Source: Burkholderiaceae bacterium (GTDB lineage Bacteria; Pseudomonadota; Gammaproteobacteria; Burkholderiales; Burkholderiaceae_C). Taken from it: a stretch of 64,000 bases of DNA. The notes under the pieces were generated by a model. That model was not told where the DNA came from, did no database searches, and was given only the letters and a program-made list of their open reading frames with translations. The position numbers and the translations under genes were made by a program. Shown piece after piece: positions 16,754 through 23,855 of this stretch (the first letter of the stretch is position 1; every line of letters starts with the position of its first letter). Location of the stretch: contig JACKLN010000002.1 of assembly GCA_024235855.1 (NCBI GenBank), positions 319,581-383,580 of the forward strand, in the 5' to 3' direction.

Positions 16754-17689
16754 ATGCCCCGCATCCGCACCCCCCGCGGCGCCCGCCGCCCTGGCTGGAC
16801 CCTGGTCTGGCACGACGAGTTCGAAGGCGACGCCGTCGACCGGACCAAGTGGGACTTCGACCTCGGCAACGGCTTCTACGACTACAAGAACCACGCCTGG
16901 GTCCCGGGCTGGGGCAACGAGGAACTGCAGTACTACACGCACGAGCCGGAGAACGTGGTCGTGCGCGACAGCTGCCTGTCGATCCGCGCCGTCAAGGCGC
17001 CGCTGCACGGCTGCGGCTACACCTCGGCGCGGCTGAAGACCAAGGCGCGCGACGGCTCGGTGCTGTTCGCCAAGTGCTACGGCCGCATCGAGTTCCGCGC
17101 CAAGGTGCCCTGGGGCAAGGGCCTGTGGCCGGCGCTGTGGATGCTGCCGGTGGACGACACCTATGGCGGCTGGGCCGCCAGCGGCGAGATCGACCTGATG
17201 GAGATCGTCGGCGAGAAGCCGCAGGAGGTGCTCAACAGCATCCACTTCGGCTCCACCTTCCCGCGGCGCACGCTGATCACCACCACGCACGCGCTGCCCC
17301 AGGGCAGCCTGGTGTCGGACTGGCACACCTACGCGGTGGAATGGGAGCCGGGCGAGATCCGCTTCTACGTCGACGACGTGCAGACCTGCACCTACGACTT
17401 CTGGTGGAGCTGCGGCAAGCTCGTCAAGGGCCAGGGCGTCGAGGCGAAGAAGGAGGCGGACCTGCATCCGTGGCCGGCACCCTTCGACCAGCCCTTCTAC
17501 CTGGTGATGAACGTCGCCGTCGGCGGCAACTTCCCCGGCGCGCCCAACGACCAGACCCGCTTCCCCGCCGAACTGGTGGTGGACTACGTGCGCGTGTACG
17601 ACAAGGTGGGCGGATACGGCCCCGTCAAGCCCCGTGGCCCCGGTGTGATGCCCTGGCAGAAGGGCCACGTCAACGAGCGCCGCAACTGA
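16754..17689 (+). CDS. GH16 beta-1,3-glucanase (laminarinase type), no signal peptide
   Basis: 311 residues. The GH16 catalytic motif is GEIDLMEIVG with Glu145 (nucleophile), Asp147 and Glu150 (acid/base). This E-x-D-x-x-E form with an extra residue before the last Glu is typical of laminarinases. WHDEFEGD, GNEELQYYT and the final VDYVRVYDK strand complete the jelly-roll fold. The ATG follows the GH1 stop by 2 bases, and no hydrophobic export signal precedes the domain, so it seems to be cytoplasmic, which is odd for an endo-glucanase. Substrate specificity for beta-1,3 or mixed-link glucan is inferred. Confidence 0.92.
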   Translation: MPRIRTPRGARRPGWTLVWHDEFEGDAVDRTKWDFDLGNGFYDYKNHAWVPGWGNEELQYYTHEPENVVVRDSCLSIRAVKAPLHGCGYTSARLKTKARDGSVLFAKCYGRIEFRAKVPWGKGLWPALWMLPVDDTYGGWAASGEIDLMEIVGEKPQEVLNSIHFGSTFPRRTLITTTHALPQGSLVSDWHTYAVEWEPGEIRFYVDDVQTCTYDFWWSCGKLVKGQGVEAKKEADLHPWPAPFDQPFYLVMNVAVGGNFPGAPNDQTRFPAELVVDYVRVYDKVGGYGPVKPRGPGVMPWQKGHVNERRN

Positions 17690-17714
17690 ACACGCAAGGC
17701 CATTGGAGAACACG

Positions 17715-18689
17715 ATGTCGAAACCCCGAATTCCCCAGCAGGACGCCGAGCGTGGCGAATACCCGGCCGCCGACCAGGTGCGCTCCGGCGCGATGCCGCG
17801 GGTGGCCGCGCAAGGCGGTGCCTGGTCGCACGTCAAGCCCGAGGTCTGGACCGATGCCGAGCGCAAGACGCTGAACGATGCCTTCCGCGGCGTGCTCCAG
17901 CGCGGCGTGCACGGCTTCTGCTTCAGCCCCTACCTGGAAGGCCAGTCGCCGGGCTCGCAGGTCAGCGAGGCGCAGATCCGCGAGCGCCTGCAGATCATCC
18001 AGCCCTACACGCGCTGGATCCGCACCTTCTCGTGCACCGACGGCCACGAGCAGACGCCGCGGATCGCGCACGAGATGGGCATCAAGACCCTGGTGGGCGC
18101 CTGGATCGGCACCGACGACGAGATCAACGAGCGCGAGATCGCCGGCGTGATCGAGGTGGCGCGTGCCGGCCACGCCGACATCGTCGCCGTGGGCAACGAG
18201 GTGCTGCTGCGCGAGGACATGGGCGAGGAGCAGCTGCTCGCGTGCATCCAGCGGGTGAAGGACGCGCTGCCCGGCGTGCCGGTGGGCTACGTCGACGCCT
18301 ACTACCTGTTCGAGCTGCACCCGCGCATCACCGCCGCCTGCGACGTGGTGCTGACCAACTGCTACCCGTTCTGGGAGGGCTGCCCGCGCGAGGGCGCGCT
18401 GGCCTACATGCAGAGCATGGTGCGCCGCACGCGCGCGGCGGCGCCCGGCAAGCGCATCGTGATCAGCGAGACCGGCTGGCCCGACCAGGGCAGTGCCTTC
18501 CACGGCTCGGTGCCGTCGACCGAAGGCGCGATGGCGTACTTCGTCGACACGATCCAGTGGGCCGAGGCCGAGGACCTGGAGGTCTTCTACTTCGCGGCCT
18601 TCGACGAGGCCTGGAAGGTCGGCGCCGAAGGCGACGTGGGCGCCTACTGGGGCCTGTGGGACAAGGACGGAAAGCCGAAGTTCGCCTGA
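17715..18689 (+). CDS. GH17-family beta-1,3-glucan hydrolase or transglycosidase, cytoplasmic
   Basis: 324 residues from the ATG at 17715; an in-frame TTG 12 bases upstream lies in the TTGGAG that serves as ribosome site. The acid/base is Glu162 in VAVGNEVLL and the nucleophile Glu252 in VISETGWPD. The ~45-residue N-terminal extension has no signal peptide. It is a close paralogue of the GH17 domain fused to the MFS carrier at 23856-26210 (both share TRW-x-RTFSCT, then K-T-x-VGAWI and NCYPFWEG). Some bacterial GH17 proteins are transglycosylases or cyclic-glucan synthase domains, so hydrolysis is not certain. Its stop overlaps the next GH17 start. Confidence 0.88.
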   Translation: MSKPRIPQQDAERGEYPAADQVRSGAMPRVAAQGGAWSHVKPEVWTDAERKTLNDAFRGVLQRGVHGFCFSPYLEGQSPGSQVSEAQIRERLQIIQPYTRWIRTFSCTDGHEQTPRIAHEMGIKTLVGAWIGTDDEINEREIAGVIEVARAGHADIVAVGNEVLLREDMGEEQLLACIQRVKDALPGVPVGYVDAYYLFELHPRITAACDVVLTNCYPFWEGCPREGALAYMQSMVRRTRAAAPGKRIVISETGWPDQGSAFHGSVPSTEGAMAYFVDTIQWAEAEDLEVFYFAAFDEAWKVGAEGDVGAYWGLWDKDGKPKFA

Positions 18690-19627
18690 TGCCGAAGATC
18701 GAAATCCCCACCGGCCGTGCCATCTGCTACTCGGGCTACCGCGAGGGCCAGAGCCCCGACAGCCGCATCTACCCCAGCCTGGAGCAGATCCACGAAGACC
18801 TGCTCATCCTGAAGCCGCACTGGCCGCTGCTGCGCCTGTACGACTGCAGCACGCATGCCGAGCGCGTGCTGGAGGTGATCCGGCGCGAGCGCATGGACTT
18901 CAAGGTCATGCTCGGTGCCTACCTGGGACCGGAGATGAACAACTTCGGCTGCCCCTGGGGCGGTGTCTATGGCGAGGAGGAACTGGAGGCCAGCATCGCG
19001 GCCAACGAGGTCGAGGTGGGGCGCCTGATCGCGCTGGCGAAGGCCTACGAGGACATCGTCTTCAGCGTGGCCGTGGGCAACGAGTGCACCGTGGACTGGA
19101 GCGACCACATCGTGCCGGTGGAGCGCATGCTGCACCACGTGCGCCGCGTGAAGGCCGCCGTGCGCCAGCCGGTGACCTTCTGCGAGAACTACGTGCCCTG
19201 GCTGGACAAGCTCAAGCCGCTGGTGCCCGAACTGGACTTCATCTCCGTGCACACCTACCCCGTGTGGGAGTACAAGCACATCCACGAGGCGCTGGACTAC
19301 ACGCGCCACAACGTCGAGAGCGTGGAGCGCGCCCATCCGGGCAAGCCGGTCGTGATCACCGAGGCCGGCTGGTGCACGCGCAGCAACGGCCGCGGCATGC
19401 ATGCCGAGCACGCCGCGCAGGAACTGCAGGCGGTCTACCTGCGCGACCTGATGGAGTGGACCGATCGCGAGCGGAGGCTGTGCTTCGTCTTCGAGGCCTT
19501 CGACGAACCCTGGAAGGGGTCGTCCGACCCGCTGGAGCCGGAAAAGCACTGGGGCCTGTTCACGGTGGACCGGCAGCCCAAGCTGGTGATGCAGGACTGG
19601 CCGGCTGCGGCCGTGACGGATGACTGA
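18689..19627 (+). CDS. Second GH17-like enzyme, divergent, cytoplasmic
   Basis: 312 residues. The overall order fits GH17: Glu132 in VAVGNECTV as acid/base and Glu225 in VVITEAGWC as nucleophile, with a late FEAFDEPWKG strand. It is clearly distinct from the GH17 just upstream, and its N-terminal strand (GRAICYSGYREGQSPD) is closer to the membrane-linked glucan-modifying bacterial GH17 group. There is no signal peptide. The ATG overlaps the preceding stop (TGATG), and its stop overlaps the GH16 lipoprotein start by 8 bases. It probably acts on a shorter or branched oligosaccharide; this is a guess. Confidence 0.82.
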   Translation: MPKIEIPTGRAICYSGYREGQSPDSRIYPSLEQIHEDLLILKPHWPLLRLYDCSTHAERVLEVIRRERMDFKVMLGAYLGPEMNNFGCPWGGVYGEEELEASIAANEVEVGRLIALAKAYEDIVFSVAVGNECTVDWSDHIVPVERMLHHVRRVKAAVRQPVTFCENYVPWLDKLKPLVPELDFISVHTYPVWEYKHIHEALDYTRHNVESVERAHPGKPVVITEAGWCTRSNGRGMHAEHAAQELQAVYLRDLMEWTDRERRLCFVFEAFDEPWKGSSDPLEPEKHWGLFTVDRQPKLVMQDWPAAAVTDD

Positions 19628-20552
19628 AGCGTCTGCGTCGCGCCGCGCCGTGCGCGGCAGCGCGGCCTGGCCGCTGGTGCTGGTGGCGCTGCTGGTGGCC
19701 TGCGGCGGCGGGTCGGCGGGTGACGCCGGGCCGGCGGCTGGCAGCCCGGCACCGTCGCCATCCCCTGCGCCTCCGCCGGTCACGCCACCGGTGTCCCCGC
19801 CTCCGCCTGTGGCCGCGCCGGCGCACTACGTGCTGGCCTGGGCCGACGAGTTCGACACGCCTGGCCAGCCCGACGCTGCCCGGTGGGTGGCCGACACCGG
19901 GCGCAACCAGGCCGGTTGGTACAACAACGAGCTGCAGTACTACGCGGCAGGCCGGCTGGAGAACGCCGAGGTGCGCGACGGTCGGCTGGTCATCACGGCC
20001 AGGCGCGAATCGCTCAGCACCGCGCCGGACTGGGGCGGCCAGCGCTACACCTCGGCGCGGCTGATCACCCGTGGCCTGGCCGAGTGGACCTACGGCTTCT
20101 TCGAGGTGCGGGCGCGCATGCCCTGCGGCCGCGGCACCTGGCCGGCGATCTGGACGCTGGGCAGCGGCGGCCGCTGGCCGCAGGACGGCGAGTTGGACAT
20201 CCTGGAGCACACGGGCCGCAATCCGGACCACGTGTTCTCCACGGTGCACACAGCTGCCGGCAGCGGTGGCGCCGGCCGTGGTGCGGGTCGCACGCTGGCC
20301 ACGGCGTGCAGCGCGTTCCACGACTACCAGATGCACTGGACCCCGGAGCGCATCGTCTTCAGCGTGGACGGCGTGGAGCACTTCCGCTACCTCAACAGCG
20401 GCCCCGGTGGCGCAGCCTGGCCCTTCGATGCGCCGCAGTTCCTGATCCTGAACATCGCCATCGGCGGTGACCTGGGCGGACCGGTGGACGACGCGATCTT
20501 CCCGGTAGAGATGCAGGTCGAGCACGTGCGGGTGTGGCAGGCGCCAGGTTGA
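19620..20552 (+). CDS. GH16 beta-glucanase lipoprotein
   Basis: 310 residues. Signal peptide with lipobox LLVACGGG (Cys28), then a Pro/Ser/Ala linker to about residue 67 and a GH16 domain. The catalytic motif is GELDILEHTG (Glu191, Asp193, Glu196); the WYNNELQYY and VEHVRVW elements are present. As a lipoprotein with a long flexible linker it is probably on the outer membrane, where it could cut polymeric glucan before uptake. It is the last gene of the rightward ABC operon and overlaps the upstream GH17 gene by 8 bases. It is clearly different from the unsignalled GH16 at 16754. Confidence 0.92.
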   Translation: MTEASASRRAVRGSAAWPLVLVALLVACGGGSAGDAGPAAGSPAPSPSPAPPPVTPPVSPPPPVAAPAHYVLAWADEFDTPGQPDAARWVADTGRNQAGWYNNELQYYAAGRLENAEVRDGRLVITARRESLSTAPDWGGQRYTSARLITRGLAEWTYGFFEVRARMPCGRGTWPAIWTLGSGGRWPQDGELDILEHTGRNPDHVFSTVHTAAGSGGAGRGAGRTLATACSAFHDYQMHWTPERIVFSVDGVEHFRYLNSGPGGAAWPFDAPQFLILNIAIGGDLGGPVDDAIFPVEMQVEHVRVWQAPG

Positions 20553-20660
20553 GGAGTCGACGACCCTGTGAACCGCGCCTCGGCCGGTGACCCCGTCTTG
20601 GTCCGCGGGCGTCCATCGCTCCCCCATCGGCCTCAGGGCGATTGACCGCGTTGGTTATCC

Positions 20661-20704
20661 TGCGTGGCGACCCACCCACCGGTCGGAGGTGGGTCGCGCA
20701 CGCA
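20661..20704. other. Strong hairpin in the 20.55-20.9 kb gap
   Basis: TGCGTG plus GCGACCCACC (20661-20676) pairs with GGTGGGTCGC, one extra G, then CACGCA (20688-20704): a 16-pair stem with one bulge and an 11-base loop. It lies in the 356-base stretch between the GH16 lipoprotein and the cytochrome gene. No T-run follows, so it is not a textbook terminator. The remainder of the gap holds only a doubtful small frame. Confidence 0.5.
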
Positions 20705-20724
20705 GGGCGGGACCAGCACGGACG

Positions 20725-20883
20725 ATGGACGACGATCACACGACAGGCGAGGGCGAGAGCCCGGTGGGGGTGGAAGGTCCGCAGGTGGTCCACGGCTTCC
20801 TGGACCCCGAACGGATGGCCAGCCGTCTCGATCGGCGCGGGCGCTTCGACGACGCGCACCTGAAGCCGTCGTCCGCGCGGTGA
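20725..20883 (+). CDS. Possible small hypothetical protein
   Basis: 52 codons starting at an ATG 21 bases after the hairpin. The peptide is hydrophilic and acidic at its start (DDDHTTGEGES) and has no recognisable domain. It sits in a gap otherwise without genes and ends 25 bases before the cytochrome gene. The same frame is open upstream to about 20587, so the frame alone is weak evidence in such GC-rich DNA. Confidence 0.25.
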   Translation: MDDDHTTGEGESPVGVEGPQVVHGFLDPERMASRLDRRGRFDDAHLKPSSAR

Positions 20884-20908
20884 TCGCCTGCAGTTCGGCG
20901 TGCCCGCC

Positions 20909-22759
20909 ATGCGCATGAAGGGCCTGCGGCTCCTGCTCGCCGGGCTGCTGCTGTGGCAGGCGGTCGGTGCGGCCCTCGCACGCGAGGTGCCCGACACGAT
21001 GGCGCAGCGCGCGCTGGCCTGCACGGGGTGCCATGGGCCGCAGGGGCGTTCCAGTCCGGAAGGCTACGTGCCGCGCCTGGCCGGCAAGCCGGCCGGCTAC
21101 CTGCTGGCCCAGTTGCAGGCGTTCCGCGACGGCCGCCGCCGCCACCGCACGATGGCAGCGTTGCTGCAGCCCCTGGACGACGCGATGCTGGCGGCCCTGG
21201 CGCAGCATTTCAGCGGGCAGTCGCTGCCTTACCCGCCACCGGTCGCGTCGACGCTGGTCCCGGCCGATGCCGCACGCGCCCGTGCGCTCGTCACCCAGGG
21301 CGACGCCGCGCGCGGCGTGCCGGCCTGCGTCGACTGCCATGGCCACGCGCTCACCGGCGTGGCACCCCACGTGCCCGGGCTGCTCGGCCTGCCGGCCGAC
21401 TACCTGCTGGCCCAGTTGGGCGCATGGCGCAACGGCCAGCGCCAGGCGCGCACACCGGACTGCATGGCCGAGGTGGTGCACCGGTTGTCGCCCGGCGACC
21501 TGCCGCTCGTCGCACGCTGGCTCGCTGCACAGCCGGCGCCGTCGCGGACCGCACCGGCCGAACGCCTGTCCGGCGACTGGCCGCTGGCCTGTGGCAGCGC
21601 CACGCCACCGGCACCGACGGTCGCGCCGATGGCCGCACCGGTGGCGGTGTCTGCCGCCGTCGAGCGCGGTGCCTACCTCGCCAGGCTGGGCAACTGCGCC
21701 GGCTGCCACACCGCGCCGGGCGGGGCCGCCATGGCCGGCGGTCGGGCCATCCCCACGCCCTACGGCGTGGTCTACGCCGGCAACCTGACCCCCGACCCGC
21801 AGACGGGCATCGGCCGCTGGAGCGCCGACGATTTCCACCGCGCCATGCACGAAGGGCGTGGACCCGATGGCCGCCGCCTGCTGCCGGCCTTTCCCTACAC
21901 CTCGTTCACGCACGTGGCGCGTGCCGACAACGACGCGCTCTACGCCTGGCTGCGCAGCCTGCCCCCGGTGGTGCAGCCCAACCGCCCGCACGCGCTGCGC
22001 TTCCCGTACAACACGCCGCTGGCCATGACCGCGTGGCAGTGGCTGAACTTCGCGCCGGCGCCGCCGTTGGCTGACGCACCGACCAGCGGGCCGGCGCGCG
22101 GTGCCTACTTGGCCCGGGGCCTCGGCCACTGCGGCGAATGCCATGCGCCGCGCGGCCGCTGGTCGGCGCCCGGCCGCGCGCTGCTCGGCGGCGACCTGCC
22201 AGGCCAGGACTGGACGGCGCCCTCGCTTCACCCGGTGCAGGGCCGCCCGGTGCCGGCGGCCGAGACCGTGGCGCTGCTGCGCACCGGCCGCAACGCCTTC
22301 GGCACCGCCAGCGGGCCGATGGCCGAAGTGGTCCAGGCGAGCACCCAGCACTGGACGCCGGCCGACCTGCAGGCCCTGGCAGACCACCTGCTGGCGCTGC
22401 CGTCCACCGCCGCCCCGCCTGCGGCGGCGCCGGCCGACCCGCGGGTCTTCAACGCCGGCGAGCGCGTCTACACCCGGCATTGCGCCGACTGCCACGGCGC
22501 CGACGGCCGCGGTGCGCCCGACGCCTACCCGCCGCTGGCGGGCAACCCGGGCGTCACACAGCCCGGCGTGCGCAACCTCCTGGCCGTGCTGCGCCACGGC
22601 GGCTTCGGTGCCGCCACGCGGGACCATCCGCTGCCGTACGGCATGCCGCCGGCAGAACTGTCGGTCGAAGACACGGCGGCGGTGCTGACGTACATCCGCC
22701 AGGCCTGGGGCCACCGTGCCGGCGCGGTCAGCGCGCTGGACGTCCAGAAGTCGCGCTGA
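20909..22759 (+). CDS. Pentaheme cytochrome c (diheme c4-like part fused to triheme dehydrogenase-type part)
   Basis: 616 residues from ATG 20909 (GTG 20900 and ATG 20915 are alternatives). A Sec signal (LRLLLAGLLLWQAVGAALA) sends it to the periplasm. Five heme sites occur in order: CTGCH, CVDCH, CAGCH, CGECH and CADCH. The first two lie in a tandem-repeat region with GYLLAQLQAF and DYLLAQLGAW, as in cytochrome c4/c553 proteins. The last three follow the layout of the cytochrome subunit of membrane alcohol or gluconate dehydrogenases (GAYLARLGNCAGCH, NLTPDPQTGIGRW). No dehydrogenase subunit is adjacent. It could transfer electrons from a sugar or alcohol oxidase to the respiratory chain. Confidence 0.88.
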   Translation: MRMKGLRLLLAGLLLWQAVGAALAREVPDTMAQRALACTGCHGPQGRSSPEGYVPRLAGKPAGYLLAQLQAFRDGRRRHRTMAALLQPLDDAMLAALAQHFSGQSLPYPPPVASTLVPADAARARALVTQGDAARGVPACVDCHGHALTGVAPHVPGLLGLPADYLLAQLGAWRNGQRQARTPDCMAEVVHRLSPGDLPLVARWLAAQPAPSRTAPAERLSGDWPLACGSATPPAPTVAPMAAPVAVSAAVERGAYLARLGNCAGCHTAPGGAAMAGGRAIPTPYGVVYAGNLTPDPQTGIGRWSADDFHRAMHEGRGPDGRRLLPAFPYTSFTHVARADNDALYAWLRSLPPVVQPNRPHALRFPYNTPLAMTAWQWLNFAPAPPLADAPTSGPARGAYLARGLGHCGECHAPRGRWSAPGRALLGGDLPGQDWTAPSLHPVQGRPVPAAETVALLRTGRNAFGTASGPMAEVVQASTQHWTPADLQALADHLLALPSTAAPPAAAPADPRVFNAGERVYTRHCADCHGADGRGAPDAYPPLAGNPGVTQPGVRNLLAVLRHGGFGAATRDHPLPYGMPPAELSVEDTAAVLTYIRQAWGHRAGAVSALDVQKSR

Positions 22760-22804
22760 CGCCGTCGGCAGGCCTCGGCGCCTCGGCTTCGGAGTCTGCG
22801 ATGT

Positions 22805-23794
22805 TCAACCCGTCGGGGTCGAATAGATGCCGCCGTCGGTGCGCCCGGGGTGGTAACCCTTGTGGCCGATGGCGAGCGTCAGCGGGCTGCGCGGATCGCG
22901 GCCCTGGGCCAGGTCGGCCAGCGCGCGGCCGAAGTCGTACTTGGGCTGCCAGCCCAGCACCTGGCGGGCATGCGCATTGACGTAGACGCGGTCGATGTCC
23001 TCGAGCATGTGCCAGCCCCGCGCCGCGAACACCGGCTCGAAGCCCGGCGCCACCCGTCGCAGCACCGCAGAGGCCTGGCCGCGCAGCAGGTCCAGGTCCG
23101 TGGGCTCGAACGGCGATGTCGCGCTGATGATGAAGCGGTCGAAGCCGATCTGCTCGGCGCGCTGAACAGCCAGCAGGTGTGCGTCGACGACGTCCTGCAG
23201 GTCCACCCGCCGGTGAAGCAGTTCGACCACCTTCAGGTTCAGCGCGTCGAAGCCGAGGCGGCGATGTTCGTCGTCGTCCCCTTCCGGAAAGAAGCGGGAC
23301 GTGCGCAGCACCACGACCGGCAGGCCCTGGTTGCGGTGGAAGAGCCGGCACAGGTCCTCGGCGGCGACCTTGGTCGCGCCGTAGATGTTCTTCGGCACCG
23401 GCGGCACGTCTTCGGTGATCCAGGCCGCCGGCGCTGGTGGCGACGGGCTCAGGGCATCGCCGAAGGTGCTGGTCGTGCTGGTGAAGACGAAGGCGCGCAC
23501 CTGGCCGGTGGCCGCGGCCTCGAGCAGGTTCAGCGTGCCGCTGACGTTGACGTCGACGAAGGCCTGCCGGCCGTGCGAGTGCACGTGCGGCTTGTGCAGC
23601 GTGGCCGTGTGCAGCACGGCGTCGACGCCCTGCATGCAGCGCGCGACGAGCGCGCGGTCCACGATGGAGCCGACGACATCGGTGCCCACTGCCGGCACGA
23701 TGTCCAGGCCCACGACGTCATGCCCCTGCGCGCGCAGCGTGCGCACCAGCGCGTCGCCCAGGTGCCCGGAACTGCCGGTGACGAGGATCTTCAT
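22805..23794 (-). CDS. NAD-dependent epimerase/dehydratase (extended SDR)
   Basis: 329 residues. The Rossmann motif is VTGSSGHLG at the N terminus and the catalytic pair Tyr/Lys lies in NIYGATK, preceded by FTSTTSTFG. The family interconverts or reduces nucleotide sugars or other alcohols with NAD(P). It is the last leftward gene of the operon after the MFS-GH17 gene (61-base gap) and meets the cytochrome gene head-on 45 bases away. A role in handling a sugar from the glucan pathway is possible; the substrate is unknown. Confidence 0.82.
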   Translation of the reverse strand: MKILVTGSSGHLGDALVRTLRAQGHDVVGLDIVPAVGTDVVGSIVDRALVARCMQGVDAVLHTATLHKPHVHSHGRQAFVDVNVSGTLNLLEAAATGQVRAFVFTSTTSTFGDALSPSPPAPAAWITEDVPPVPKNIYGATKVAAEDLCRLFHRNQGLPVVVLRTSRFFPEGDDDEHRRLGFDALNLKVVELLHRRVDLQDVVDAHLLAVQRAEQIGFDRFIISATSPFEPTDLDLLRGQASAVLRRVAPGFEPVFAARGWHMLEDIDRVYVNAHARQVLGWQPKYDFGRALADLAQGRDPRSPLTLAIGHKGYHPGRTDGGIYSTPTG

Positions 23795-23855
23795 GCGCGG
23801 GAATCTACCGCGCGCGGGCGTCGGGGCACCGTCGTGATCGGCGTGCCGCTGCGGC

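Noticed and set aside
20642..20661. TTGACC ... TATCCT as a promoter for the cytochrome gene
   Set aside because: Spacing is only 8 bases.
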